Counted from the stretch's first letter, positions 52,249 through 61,073 are shown. The stretch is 64,000 nucleotides of DNA from Streptomyces dysideae (GCF_001514305.1 NZ_KQ949076.1:416140-480139), one strand, 5' to 3'. Numbers and translations are program-made. The notes: generated by a model from the letters alone, not told the origin.

Positions 52249-53451
52249 TCAGGCCGCCTCCTGGAGCAGCGCTCCTGGAGGTCTTACACCCTCGACACCA
52301 GCCGGGTACAGACCAGCCCGGACGAGCATCACACACGCGGAGTTCTTGTCCCTGGGGGACACAGTTCCACACGCGGTGCAGGTGTAGGTACGTTCCGACA
52401 GCGGCAGTGCGTGCTTGGCTCTCGCTCCGCAGCGTACGCAGTCCATGGTTGTGTGCGCGGGATGCGCCAGCCGCACGTCCCGCCCGTGCTTACGGCCCAT
52501 CTCCAGCAGGGCCTTCTTCGTCGCGCCGATCGCGGCGTCGGCGGCCTTGCGCGCCATGTTGGTCTTGGCGAGGAACTTCGGCCGGAAATCCTCCACCGCA
52601 ATGGCGTCGTGGTCGCGCACAACCTTCTTCGCCCACTTCCGCGCGGTGTCTTGCCTCTTCCGGGCGATCTTCTGGTAGGTCTTGGCCCGCAGCCTCTTCG
52701 CCCCGCGGTAACCCTTCGAAGAAGCCTGCCCCTTCTTCGGCTTGCGGCGGGCCGTCATCCGGTCGTACCGGGTCAGTTTCTTCTCGGTCTTCCTGCCATG
52801 CTCGGAGTGCGGGAGGTCATGGGCGTCGGATGTGGTGGTCGCGGTCTCCCTCACGCCCCAGTCGACTCCAAGCACCGCACCAGTTTCGGGCAGCGGCTCG
52901 ACTGCGGCAGGGACGACGAACGAGACGTACCAGTGGCCGACACTGTCCCGGTAGACCCGCACACTGGACGGCTCAGCGGGCAGCTTTCGCGACCAGACGA
53001 CCGTCAGGACGATGTTCCCTGCCAATTGCAGACGGTCGTCCTTCAGTCGGAAACCGCGTCGCGTGTAGTTCAGTGTCGGATCGGCCTCACGCTTCTTCTT
53101 GTGCCTGGGCATCCCGGCACGCTGCCTCATCGGCAGGCGGTCCTTGATGTCCTTGAGTGCTTTGGCGCGGGACTTGCCGAAGTCGCGGATGAGCTGCTGC
53201 TGCGGCACGCTGGAACCCTCGGCCAACCACGGCGTGATGGCACGGGCCTCAGTCAGCATTTTGTCCAGCATCGCGGGGCCGCACTTCTCCCCGTCTTGGT
53301 GTGCCTTCTTGGACCGGGCAACGCACTCGTTCCAAATCCACCGGCACCGGTCCCACTCCGCCAGCAGTGCCGTGCAGGCAGAGGACGACACGCGAAGACG
53401 GTAGGTGTACCGCGCGTGTCCTGCTCCGTTGGCTTCCCCCGGTGTCGTCAC
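52249..53451 (-). CDS. tnpB: TnpB, RNA-guided transposon nuclease (complete)
   Basis: 400 aa from GTG 53451; a GTG at 53502 would read through the subterminal hairpin and add 17 residues. All three RuvC acidic residues are present: Asp197 in LGVDWGVRETAT, Glu287 in AIAVEDFRPKF, Asp368 in SPRDKNSACVM. Zinc ribbon Cys338-Cys341 (CVRCG) and Cys358-Cys361 (CTACG). N-terminal wedge/REC part starts RYTYRLRVSSSACTALLAEW. Length is normal for the family. No frameshift or stop, so it should be active as a guided double-strand nuclease that favours element retention. It lies antisense inside an ABC operon. Confidence 0.93.
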   Translation of the reverse strand: MTTPGEANGAGHARYTYRLRVSSSACTALLAEWDRCRWIWNECVARSKKAHQDGEKCGPAMLDKMLTEARAITPWLAEGSSVPQQQLIRDFGKSRAKALKDIKDRLPMRQRAGMPRHKKKREADPTLNYTRRGFRLKDDRLQLAGNIVLTVVWSRKLPAEPSSVRVYRDSVGHWYVSFVVPAAVEPLPETGAVLGVDWGVRETATTTSDAHDLPHSEHGRKTEKKLTRYDRMTARRKPKKGQASSKGYRGAKRLRAKTYQKIARKRQDTARKWAKKVVRDHDAIAVEDFRPKFLAKTNMARKAADAAIGATKKALLEMGRKHGRDVRLAHPAHTTMDCVRCGARAKHALPLSERTYTCTACGTVSPRDKNSACVMLVRAGLYPAGVEGVRPPGALLQEAA

Positions 53452-53603
53452 AGCGTCAAAGCTAGCCCCATGATTCGCTTCTCTTCGCGAATCACAGAAC
53501 ACCCACTCGAACGAGTGATGACCCGAGCGGGCACCGACCTGCAGCTACGGAGAGACAGTATTCCTCCGCAGCTTGAAGGCCGGGGCATTCTCCGGGAGGC
53601 CCG

Positions 53604-54707
53604 ATGAGCTCCAAGAAGGCGACTATTGCCCTACGTGGAGTGCACAAAACGTACGGCAGGACGACCGCCCTCGACGGGCTCGAACTGGATGTCCGTGAGG
53701 GTGAGTTCTTCTGCCTGCTCGGCCCGTCCGGCGCCGGCAAGACGACCACCCTCAAGACCGTCGCCGGGCTCGAACTCCCCGACTCGGGGGCCGTCCTGCT
53801 CGACGGCGCCGACATGAAGGGCGTGGAGCCGTACGACCGTGGCGTCGCCATGTGCTTCGAGAGCTACGCCCTCTACCCGCACAAGTCGGCCTACGACAAC
53901 CTCGCCTCCCCTCTCCGCTCCCCACGGCACCGCCTGCCCGCCGCCGAGGCCCGCGAACGCATCGGCGCCATCGCCGAACTCCTCGGTATCAGCGCCCTGT
54001 TGGACCGTCCGGTCGGCCGGCTCTCCAACGGGCAGCGGCAGCGCGTCGCCCTCGGCCGGGTCCTGGTCCGTCCCGCCCGCGCCTTCCTCCTCGACGAACC
54101 GCTCTCCCACCTGGACGCCAAGCTGCGCCAGCAGATGCGGGCCGAGCTGAAGGCGATCGGGGCCGTACAGCACACGACCACGCTGTACGTCACCCACGAC
54201 TCCGTCGAGGCGCTGGCACTCGGCGACCGGATCGGGGTGATCCGGGAGGGACGGATCGTGCAGACGGGGACGCGGGAGGAGATCTGGTACCAGCCCTACG
54301 ACACGGAGGTCGCGCGGGCCTTCGGGCGGCCGCGGATCAATCTGCTGCCGGGGGCGGTGACGGCCGACGGGGGTTTCCGGTCGGCGGACGGGAAGGTGGA
54401 GCTGCCGCTCCGCGCGCAGGCGACTCCCGGCATGGACGTCCTGGTCGGCGTACGGCCCCGCGACATCACCCTGACCGGCCCGGGCCATGAACTCACCGGC
54501 ACCGTCTACGTCACCGAGGTCCTCGGCCGCGCCATCGAGGTCACCGTCCGGATCGGCGAGCTGCACGTGTCGCTGGTCGCCCCGCGTTCGGAGGCGGCCG
54601 GGCTTCGTCCCGACGATCCGGTACGGCTGTCGGTGCGGCCTGAGAACCTGCTGCTGTTCGAGGCCGACCGGCCGGAGCGCCCAGGACGACGGATCGGGAC
54701 ACGATGA
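53604..54707 (+). CDS. ABC transporter ATPase (first of two)
   Basis: 367 aa. Walker A GPSGAGKTT (residues 40-48), signature LSNGQRQRVALGR, Walker B FLLDEPLSHLDA, His-loop YVTHDSVEAL, C-terminal MalK-like TOBE region (DVLVGVRPRDITLTG ... RLSVRPENLLL). The Q-loop reads CFESYALYP, with Glu86 where Gln is usual. GGGAGG lies before the ATG. Overlaps the DeoR gene by ATGA (54704-54707). With the 55512 product it probably makes a heterodimeric motor, as GlpS-GlpT do in rhizobial glycerol uptake. Confidence 0.92.
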   Translation: MSSKKATIALRGVHKTYGRTTALDGLELDVREGEFFCLLGPSGAGKTTTLKTVAGLELPDSGAVLLDGADMKGVEPYDRGVAMCFESYALYPHKSAYDNLASPLRSPRHRLPAAEARERIGAIAELLGISALLDRPVGRLSNGQRQRVALGRVLVRPARAFLLDEPLSHLDAKLRQQMRAELKAIGAVQHTTTLYVTHDSVEALALGDRIGVIREGRIVQTGTREEIWYQPYDTEVARAFGRPRINLLPGAVTADGGFRSADGKVELPLRAQATPGMDVLVGVRPRDITLTGPGHELTGTVYVTEVLGRAIEVTVRIGELHVSLVAPRSEAAGLRPDDPVRLSVRPENLLLFEADRPERPGRRIGTR

Positions 54708-55534
54708 GCAGCAACAACAGCGGTACGCAGCAGGGGCCCGCGGCCCGCCAGGCCGCCATGGCCGAGCGGGTCCTGGCCGACGGTTCGGCGACCGCGGCCG
54801 AGCTGGCCGAGCGCTTCGGGGTGAGCCTGATGACCATCCACCGGGACCTCGACGAGCTCGAACGGCAGGGCATCGTAAGGAAGTTCAGGGGCGGGGTCAC
54901 GGCGCAGCCGTCCGGGGTCTTCGAGTCCAACGTGCAGTACCGGCTGAAGACCATGCGGGCCGAGAAGGCCGCCGTCGCCGACCACGCCCTGGGGCTCGTC
55001 GAGCCCGGCATGGCGATCATGCTGGACGACTCCACCTCCACCCTGGAGATAGCGCGCAGGCTGCGGCTCGGCGAGATCACCCCGCTGACCGTCGTCACCA
55101 ACTTCCTGGAGGCCATCAACCTCCTCTCCGACCAGCGCGGCATCCATCTCATGGCCCTCGGCGGCGACTACGACCCGCTGCACTCCTCCTTCCTCGGCGT
55201 GTCCTGCGTCGAGGCGATCGGGCAGCTGCGCGTGGACGTGTGCTTCGCGTCCACGTCGGCCGTGCACGGGGGTTACGCCTACCACCAGGAGCAGCACATC
55301 GTGTCCGTGAAGCGGGCCATGCTCGACGCGGCCGCCCGCAACGTCCTGCTGATCGACCACACCAAGCTCGGCCGGGACGCCCTGCACCGGGTGGTCCCGC
55401 TGTCCCGCTTCGACCTGCTCCTCGTCGACGACGGGGCGTCGGCCGAGGCGCTGCGGGACCTGGACGAGCACAAGGTCGACTACCAAGTCTGCGCGACGAA
55501 GGGCAGCGGCGATGACCGAGCTGGAGCTACGTGA
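54704..55534 (+). CDS. DeoR/GlpR family transcriptional regulator
   Basis: 276 aa. N-terminal HTH: MAERVLADGSATAAELAERF GVSLMTIHRDLDELERQGIV (helix-turn-helix ~27-60), followed by RKFRGGVTAQPS and the DeoR sugar-phosphate sensor domain (AVADHALGLVEPGMAIMLDD, TSTLEIARRL, VVTNFLEAINLLS, MALGGDYDPLHSSFLGVSCV, DHTKLGRDALHRVV). DeoR proteins respond to phosphorylated sugars, matching the two kinases here. It overlaps both ATPase genes and so is part of the operon it likely represses; the GTTAAC palindrome at 48894-48921 is a candidate target. Confidence 0.93.
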   Translation: MSSNNSGTQQGPAARQAAMAERVLADGSATAAELAERFGVSLMTIHRDLDELERQGIVRKFRGGVTAQPSGVFESNVQYRLKTMRAEKAAVADHALGLVEPGMAIMLDDSTSTLEIARRLRLGEITPLTVVTNFLEAINLLSDQRGIHLMALGGDYDPLHSSFLGVSCVEAIGQLRVDVCFASTSAVHGGYAYHQEQHIVSVKRAMLDAAARNVLLIDHTKLGRDALHRVVPLSRFDLLLVDDGASAEALRDLDEHKVDYQVCATKGSGDDRAGAT

Positions 55535-56591
55535 CCTGCGCAAGACCTACCGGTCCAGAGGCCGGCCCTCCGTGGACGCCGTACGCGGTCTCGATCTCGC
55601 CCTGCGTTCCGGTGAGCTGCTGGGGCTGCTGGGGCCGTCGGGGTGCGGCAAGTCCACGACCCTGCGGATGATCGCCGGTCTGGAGACGGTGACCGGCGGG
55701 GACATCCTGGTGGGCGGGGCGTCGGTGATCGAGCGGCCGGCGCAGCGGCGGAACATCGGGGTCGCCTTCGAGAACTACGCGCTGTATCCGCCGCTGACGG
55801 TGGCGGAGAATCTCGCGTTCGGGCTGAAGGCGCGCAAGCGCAGTGCAAGAGGGGACGTCTCCCGCAAGGTCGCCGAGATCGCCGAGCGCGTCGACCTCAC
55901 CGCCCTCCTCGACGCCCGCCCCGCCGGCCTCTCCAGCGGCCAGAAACAGCGCGTCTCCCTGGCCCGCGCCCTGATCCGGGAACCGGACGTGCTGCTGTTG
56001 GACGAGCCCCTCTCCCACCTCGACGCCGCCCAACGCGACACCACCCGCCGCGAACTCAAGCGCATCCAGAAGGACTTGGGCCATACGACCATCCTGGTCA
56101 CCCACGACCAGGAGGAGGCCCTCTCCCTCGCCGACCGCATCGTCGTCATGAAGGACGGCGTCATCCAGCAGCTCGGCACCCCGTACGAGATCTACGACAG
56201 CCCCGCCAACCTCTTCGTCGCGGACTTCGTCGGCGAACCCGCGATCAGCCTCCTCCCCGGCGTGGCGACCGACGACGGCCACGCCCGCCTCTCGGACGCG
56301 GCCCGGATCGCCCTGCCGATGCCCGTGGCTGCGGGCCGTGAGGTGGTGGTCGGCATCCGCCCGGAGGACCTGCGCCTGACGTCCGATGACGGCATCGCCG
56401 CCCGCGTCACGGCCCATGAACCCCTGCTGGAGTCGGGCATCGCGACCCTCGCCCTGGACGGCGTCGACACCCCCCTGGTCGTCCTCACCGAACCCGAGGT
56501 ACGCCTCGCCCACGACGAGCACGTCCGCGTCGCCGCCGACGTACGGCTCACCCATGTGTTCGACGCCGAGACGGGAGACTCGCTGCGATGA
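55512..56591 (+). CDS. ABC transporter ATPase (second of two)
   Basis: 359 aa, starting 23 bp before the DeoR stop. Walker A GPSGCGKST (41-49), signature LSSGQKQRVSLAR, Walker B LLLDEPLSHLDA, His-loop LVTHDQEEALSL, TOBE tail (EVVVGIRPEDLRLT). Q-loop again carries Glu (FENYALYPPL, Glu87). Both ATPases therefore share this Gln-to-Glu change. Overlaps the dehydrogenase gene by ATGA (56588-56591). Confidence 0.92.
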   Translation: MTELELRDLRKTYRSRGRPSVDAVRGLDLALRSGELLGLLGPSGCGKSTTLRMIAGLETVTGGDILVGGASVIERPAQRRNIGVAFENYALYPPLTVAENLAFGLKARKRSARGDVSRKVAEIAERVDLTALLDARPAGLSSGQKQRVSLARALIREPDVLLLDEPLSHLDAAQRDTTRRELKRIQKDLGHTTILVTHDQEEALSLADRIVVMKDGVIQQLGTPYEIYDSPANLFVADFVGEPAISLLPGVATDDGHARLSDAARIALPMPVAAGREVVVGIRPEDLRLTSDDGIAARVTAHEPLLESGIATLALDGVDTPLVVLTEPEVRLAHDEHVRVAADVRLTHVFDAETGDSLR

Positions 56592-57628
56592 CCTCCGGGA
56601 AGAACGTGTGCGTCCTGGCCGCCGGTGACCACTTCGTGCTGCCGCAGCTCATCACGGGCGCGGTCCGGGACGAACTTCCGGAACAGCCCCTTGAATACCA
56701 TGAGTTGCAGCTCGGCTGGCCCCTGGAGCCCTTCGGCCCGGTCGCCGAGGTCGAGGAGGCCAGTGACGCCGAGGACCGGCTGATCGAGGCGCTGTCCGGT
56801 GCGGACGTGCTGGTCACCCAGATGGCACCGGTCACCGAACGCGTCCTCGCCGCCTGCCCCGACCTGCGGCTGGTCGTGGTCTGCCGGGGCGGCCCGGTCA
56901 ACGTCAACCTCGACGCGGCCAAGTCCCGTGACGTACGGGTGTGTTTCGCGCCCGGCCGCAACGCCGCCGCCACCGCCGAGTTCACCGTCGGCCTGATGCT
57001 GGCGGCCCTGCGCCGAATCCCCCAGGCCCATGACCTGCTCGCCCGGCAGGGAAGTTGGGCGGGGGCGACCTACTACACGTACGAGCACAGTGGTCTGGAA
57101 CTGGAGGACCTGCCGGTCGGGCTGATCGGGTACGGGGCGGTGGGCAGCAGGGTCGCGCGGGTGCTGTGCGCGTTCGGGGCGCGGGTGATGGTCTACGACC
57201 CGTATGTGCACCATCACGAGATCCACGGTCTGCGGGTCGCCTCGCTCGACAAACTCCTGCGCGCCTCCCGGGTGATCACCCTGCACGCCCGTCTCACCGC
57301 CGAGACCCGCGGCCTGATCGGCGCCCGCGAGCTGGCGCTGCTGCCGCCGGGGTCGGTGGTGGTGAACGCGGCGCGCGGACCGCTGCTGGACGAGGGCGCG
57401 CTGTGCGACGCGCTGGACAGCGGGCAGGTGTCGGCGGCGGCACTGGACACGTACGAGAGGGAGCCGGTGCCGTCCGGTTCGCGCCTGTTCGGATTCGGCG
57501 AGCGGGTCGTCCTCACTCCGCATCTGGGCGGGGCCAGCCGGGCCGTGGCGGAGAAGGCGGCGGCGATCGCGGCCGCGGAGGTGGGGCGTTGGGTGCGGGG
57601 GGAGCCGCTGGCGCACCGCCTGACGTGA
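56588..57628 (+). CDS. D-isomer 2-hydroxyacid dehydrogenase
   Basis: 346 aa NAD(P)-linked oxidoreductase. Rossmann motif GLIGYGAVGSRVARVLCAFGARV (~residues 178-200), catalytic Arg in VVCRGGPVNVNLDAA and ITLHARLT region, Glu in DTYEREPVP, His in VVLTPHLGGAS. The PGDH-like fold oxidises D-2-hydroxyacids or similar sugar acids. Within this operon it would act on the imported compound or its kinase product. Two FGGY kinases flank the cluster; the actual substrate is unknown. Confidence 0.92.
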   Translation: MTSGKNVCVLAAGDHFVLPQLITGAVRDELPEQPLEYHELQLGWPLEPFGPVAEVEEASDAEDRLIEALSGADVLVTQMAPVTERVLAACPDLRLVVVCRGGPVNVNLDAAKSRDVRVCFAPGRNAAATAEFTVGLMLAALRRIPQAHDLLARQGSWAGATYYTYEHSGLELEDLPVGLIGYGAVGSRVARVLCAFGARVMVYDPYVHHHEIHGLRVASLDKLLRASRVITLHARLTAETRGLIGARELALLPPGSVVVNAARGPLLDEGALCDALDSGQVSAAALDTYEREPVPSGSRLFGFGERVVLTPHLGGASRAVAEKAAAIAAAEVGRWVRGEPLAHRLT

Positions 57629-57830
57629 GTGTCGTACAAGGGCTCGGCTTTCGGATCGGCCCGACTCCGAGAGGCGGCGCCTGATGACGCGGGCGAGTGC
57701 GGGCGACGGAGGTCCCCGCGCGAAGTCGGGAGGGGCGTCGGCGGCCGACGGCAACGCGGCGGATTCGCGTGCCGGACCCGCGGCCCCGGATGGATCCGAA
57801 AGACAGGCCCTTGGCGCTGAGGAGGCCCTG

Positions 57831-59258
57831 ATGTACATAGGCATCGACGTGGGCACGTCCATGGTGAAGGCCGCGGCCTTCGACGGCACCGGCCGGGAAC
57901 TGGCCGTCGCGGCCCGCCCGGTGGGCCTCGCCCTGCACGGCGGGGTCGTCGAGCAGGACATGGAGGAGGTGTACGCGGCGGTCGTCGCCGTGCTGGACGA
58001 GGTGACCTCGGGGGTGCCCGAGGCGGTCGAGCTGGCCGGGCTGACCGGGCAGGGGGACGGGGTGTGGCTGGTCGACCAGGAGGGGCGGCCGGTGCGGGCC
58101 GCGGCCTCCTGGATGGACGGGCGGGCGCACGAACTGGTCGACCAGTGGCTGGCGGACGGCACCTTCGAGACGGTGTTCCGGCGGACGGGGAGCGCCATGT
58201 TCCCGGGGTGTCCGGGGCCGCTGCTGGCGTGGCTGGACAGTCGCGAGCCGAAGGCGCTGGATGCCGCGGCCGCCGCCGTCTACTGCAAGGACATGGTGTT
58301 CCAGCGGCTGACGGGGCGTTCGCGGGCGGCGACGGATGTGTCGGACGCGTCGATGCCGTTCCTGGACCCGAGGACCCGGGCGTACGACAACCGGGCCGTG
58401 GAACTGCTCGGCCTCACCCACCGACGCGGTCTCCTCGCGCCCGTCAGCGATCCGCTGGCGACGGCGCAGACGCGGGGTGAGGGGCTGCCGCCCGGGACGC
58501 GGCTGGCGAACGGGCCGTACGACCTGCCGGCCTGTGCGCTGGGCGCGGGGGTGACGGCTCCCGGGGACGGTCTGTTGATCGTCGGGACCTGTCTGGCCAG
58601 CCTGGTGGCCACCACCGACCTCGACCTCACCGGCGAACCGGCCGGCCTGTACATCTCCACCGACCGTCCCGGTCACTGGCTGCGCGCGATGCCGGCGATG
58701 GTCGGCACGGCGGCCCTGGACTGGGTGCTGTCGACTACGGGCGTCCGGCACGAGGAGGTCGACGGGCTGCTGGCGGAGAGCCCGCCCGGCGCGCACGGGG
58801 TCCGCGTCCTGCCGTACTTCGCGCCGTCCGGCGAGCGCGCCCCGTTCGTCGAGCCGCGCCTGCGTGCCGAACTCACCGGCGTCTCCCTGGAGTCGACCCG
58901 CGCCGACCTGGTCCGCGCCACCTGCGAGGGCATCGGCTACGCCGCCCGGCACTGTCTGGCTGCCGCCGGCCTGACGGGCTCCCTCGCGGTGTGCGGCGGC
59001 GGTACGCGCAGCCCCGCCTGGATGCGGCTGCTGGCGGACGTGCTCGGCCGGCCCCTGCGGGTGGTCGAGGGCGAGGTGGGCGCCCGGGGCGCGGTCCTCG
59101 CGGCGGCGGAACGGTATGGGGTCGCGCTGGACGCGGAGGCCTGGACGCGGCCGACGGCGGTCGTCGAGCCGGACGCGGGGCGGGCGGCGTACTACGCGAA
59201 GGGATACGAGGAGCATCTGGCGCGGCTGGCGGAGGCGCGCGAGCGGGCGCGGCGCTGA
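57831..59258 (+). CDS. FGGY family carbohydrate kinase (second copy)
   Basis: 475 aa from ATG 57831 (MYIGIDVGTSMVKAAAFDGT), preceded by GAGGAGG; the frame extends 49 codons up (Ala/Gly-rich, non-family), which I reject. Phosphate-1 IGIDVGTSMVKAAAF; VCGGGTRSPAWMRLLADVLGRPL is the FGGY-2 region; CYTTG-like GLTGQGDGVWLVDQEGRPVRAAASWMD. Distinct from the first kinase (47343), so the pathway has two phosphorylation steps or two substrates. The last codons (EARERARR) lie inside a minisatellite that continues past the stop. 203 bp from the dehydrogenase, no terminator seen, so probably same operon. Confidence 0.92.
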   Translation: MYIGIDVGTSMVKAAAFDGTGRELAVAARPVGLALHGGVVEQDMEEVYAAVVAVLDEVTSGVPEAVELAGLTGQGDGVWLVDQEGRPVRAAASWMDGRAHELVDQWLADGTFETVFRRTGSAMFPGCPGPLLAWLDSREPKALDAAAAAVYCKDMVFQRLTGRSRAATDVSDASMPFLDPRTRAYDNRAVELLGLTHRRGLLAPVSDPLATAQTRGEGLPPGTRLANGPYDLPACALGAGVTAPGDGLLIVGTCLASLVATTDLDLTGEPAGLYISTDRPGHWLRAMPAMVGTAALDWVLSTTGVRHEEVDGLLAESPPGAHGVRVLPYFAPSGERAPFVEPRLRAELTGVSLESTRADLVRATCEGIGYAARHCLAAAGLTGSLAVCGGGTRSPAWMRLLADVLGRPLRVVEGEVGARGAVLAAAERYGVALDAEAWTRPTAVVEPDAGRAAYYAKGYEEHLARLAEARERARR

Positions 59259-59638
59259 GCCAGAACTCCCGCGCCCATCCCGCAGCCGCCAAGGCACCGG
59301 GAACGCGCGCGGCGCCGAGCCCGATCTCCCCCGCCCGACCCCCGGCCGACCAACGCACACGAGCGGGCACGACACCGAGCCAGAACTCCCACGCCCATCC
59401 CGCAGCCGCCAAAGCACCGGGAACGCGCGCGGCGCCGAGCCCGATCTCCCCCGCCCGACCCCCGCCCGACCCCCGCACACGAGCGGGCACGACACCGAGC
59501 CAGAACTCCCACGCCCATCCCGCAGCCGCCAAAGCACCGGGAACGCGCGCGGCGCCGAGCCCGATCTCCCCCGCCCGACCCCCGGCCGACCAACGCACAC
59601 GAACCGGCGCGGCACGGGCCGGATCTCCCACGCCCTTC
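59235..59638. repeat. 60-bp minisatellite with 120-bp higher-order period
   Basis: About 6.7 units of 60 bp in two alternating types. Type A occurs at 59281, 59401 and 59521, type B at 59341 and 59461, with partial B units at both ends. Type A begins CGCAGCCGCCAAAGCACCGG; type B has CGCACACGAGCGGGCACGAC. Like units are 97-100% identical by eye, A versus B about 60%. The first unit includes the kinase stop codon (59256-59258), so the array seems to have grown from the kinase 3' end. Because 60 is a multiple of 3, all frames stay open across it. Fills most of the 463-bp spacer 59259-59721. Confidence 0.95.
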
Positions 59639-59721
59639 ACCCTTCACCTCACGGCCATCCGTACGTCGCCGCACGCATCCCATGATGGCCGTCCAACCGC
59701 CCTCCTAAGAAGGGAAGTTGC

Positions 59722-60804
59722 ATGCCCACGCACACCATGAGACGCCGTTCCCTGCTGCTCGCGGCCGCCGCCACCCCGGTGGCCGCGGCCGTACCCGCGT
59801 CGGCGGCCGAGGGCCGTCCGGGCGGCCCCGTGGTCATCGGTCACCGCGGTGCCGCCGGCTGGCGCCCCGAGCACACGGCCGCCTCGTACACGTACGGCGT
59901 GCAGACCGGCGCCGACTGGATCGAACCGGACCTGGTGCCGACCAAGGACCACGTCCTGGTGGTCCGGCACGAGAACGAGATCTCGCAGACCACGGACGTC
60001 TCCTCGCGGGCGGAGTTCGCGGACCGGCGTACGACGAAGACGGTCGACGGGCGGTCCGTGACCGGCTGGTTCACGGAGGACTTCACGCTGGCCGAGCTGA
60101 AGACGCTGCGCGCGGTGGAGCGGCTGCCGCTGGTCCGCAACCGCAACACCGTCTTCGACGGCCGCGAGCAGGTGCTCACCTTCCAGGAGGTGGTGGACCT
60201 GGCGCGGAAGTTGTCGAGGACGTACGGCCGGACGATCGCCGTGTTCCCGGAAACCAAGCACCCGACCTACTTCCGCTCGATCGGCCTGCCCCTGGAGCCG
60301 AAGCTGGCGGAGGCGATCCGCCGCAACCGGCTCGGCCCGCGCGAGTGCGTCGTCCAGTCCTTCGAGCCGACGAGCCTGAAACGGATCGCGGCGCAGCGGC
60401 TGGGCGTGCCGCTGTGGCAGGCGCTGGGGACGACGGGCGGGCCGTACGACCTGGTCTCGGCCGGGGATCCGACGACGTACAAGGACATGATGACCCCGGC
60501 GGGCCTGGCGCGGATCGCGGAGTACGCGGACTGGATCGGGCCGGACAAGACGTCGATCGTGCCGCTGACCAGCGACGGCACCCTGGGGAGCCCGACCTCG
60601 CTCGTGCCGGACGCGCACGCGGCGGGGCTGCGGATCGGGCCGTACACCTTCCGGGCGGAGAACCAGTTCCTGGCGGCGGACTTCCGGCGGGGTACCGGAG
60701 GGGGTGATTTCGGGGACGCGTTCGCCGAGTACGCGCTGTACTACGGGCTGGGGGTCGACGCGGTGGTGACCGACTTCCCGGATCTGGCGGTGATCGCACG
60801 GTGA
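59722..60804 (+). CDS. glpQ: Secreted glycerophosphodiester phosphodiesterase
   Basis: 360 aa. Tat-type signal (MRRRSLLLAAAATPVAAAVPASAA), cleavage near ASAAEG. GDPD signatures: IGHRGAAGWRPEHT (catalytic His), DWIEPDLVPTKDHVLVVRHENE (metal Glu/Asp and His), AVFPETKHP and VVQSFEP. Hydrolyses glycerophosphodiesters to glycerol 3-phosphate and alcohol outside the cell. AAGGGAAG lies before the ATG. Slight homology to the sugar cluster context; independent promoter likely after the minisatellite. Confidence 0.93.
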   Translation: MPTHTMRRRSLLLAAAATPVAAAVPASAAEGRPGGPVVIGHRGAAGWRPEHTAASYTYGVQTGADWIEPDLVPTKDHVLVVRHENEISQTTDVSSRAEFADRRTTKTVDGRSVTGWFTEDFTLAELKTLRAVERLPLVRNRNTVFDGREQVLTFQEVVDLARKLSRTYGRTIAVFPETKHPTYFRSIGLPLEPKLAEAIRRNRLGPRECVVQSFEPTSLKRIAAQRLGVPLWQALGTTGGPYDLVSAGDPTTYKDMMTPAGLARIAEYADWIGPDKTSIVPLTSDGTLGSPTSLVPDAHAAGLRIGPYTFRAENQFLAADFRRGTGGGDFGDAFAEYALYYGLGVDAVVTDFPDLAVIAR

Positions 60805-61070
60805 GCCGTAGGGGCGCGCCAAGAGAAGAAGGGGAGGGGTTCTTGATCGAGAGAGAATGCCTGACCTGCCGGAGCAGGCAGAAGTTCCAGAAGCTCAACA
60901 GCGACGAGAAGGCGGCGGTCCGTGCGGAGAAGGGGGACCGCTACTACGTGGACAACCTCTGGCGCTGCACCGCCGTCGGTTGCCGGTGGTACCAGCCGTA
61001 CCTCCACCGGGGCGGCGGCGGTCTCCTCCCCGAGGAGTTCCGGATCGAGGAGGCCGCCGCCACCGACTGA
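60801..61070 (+). CDS. Small protein with four-cysteine ribbon
   Basis: 89 aa from GTG 60801, overlapping the glpQ stop; a TTG at 60843 after AAGGGGAGGGG gives 75 aa and has the better ribosome site. CLTC (residues ~20-23) and CTAVGC (~54-59) make a possible zinc ribbon; the rest is charged (KFQKLNSDEKAAVRAEKGD). No family recognised. Convergent with the Rv2466c-type gene 3 bp away. Confidence 0.7.
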   Translation: MSRRGAPREEGEGFLIERECLTCRSRQKFQKLNSDEKAAVRAEKGDRYYVDNLWRCTAVGCRWYQPYLHRGGGGLLPEEFRIEEAAATD

Positions 61071-61073
61071 GCC

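Larger units (their letters stand above)
52211..53590 (-). mobile_element. TnpB-only IS200/IS605-type element inside the ABC operon
   Basis: An inverted-orientation insertion between the second permease and the first ATPase gene of one operon. It carries tnpB only; there is no TnpA. Right end (left side here): a hairpin at 52219-52239 then GTCAA at the permease stop. Left side: hairpins GATTCGC/GCGAATC (53472-53493) and palindrome CACTCGAACGAGTG (53504-53517). Right-hand boundary near 53560-53590 is approximate. No target duplication is expected in this family and none is seen. tnpB reads against the operon. Confidence 0.75.

Noticed and set aside
59235..59638. CRISPR array
   Set aside because: Units are contiguous with no unique spacers; no cas genes nearby. 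No CRISPR array seen in the window.
57513..59640. Long repetitive minus-strand proteins over the kinase and minisatellite
   Set aside because: Open only because the 60-bp unit is divisible by 3; no start context or known domain.
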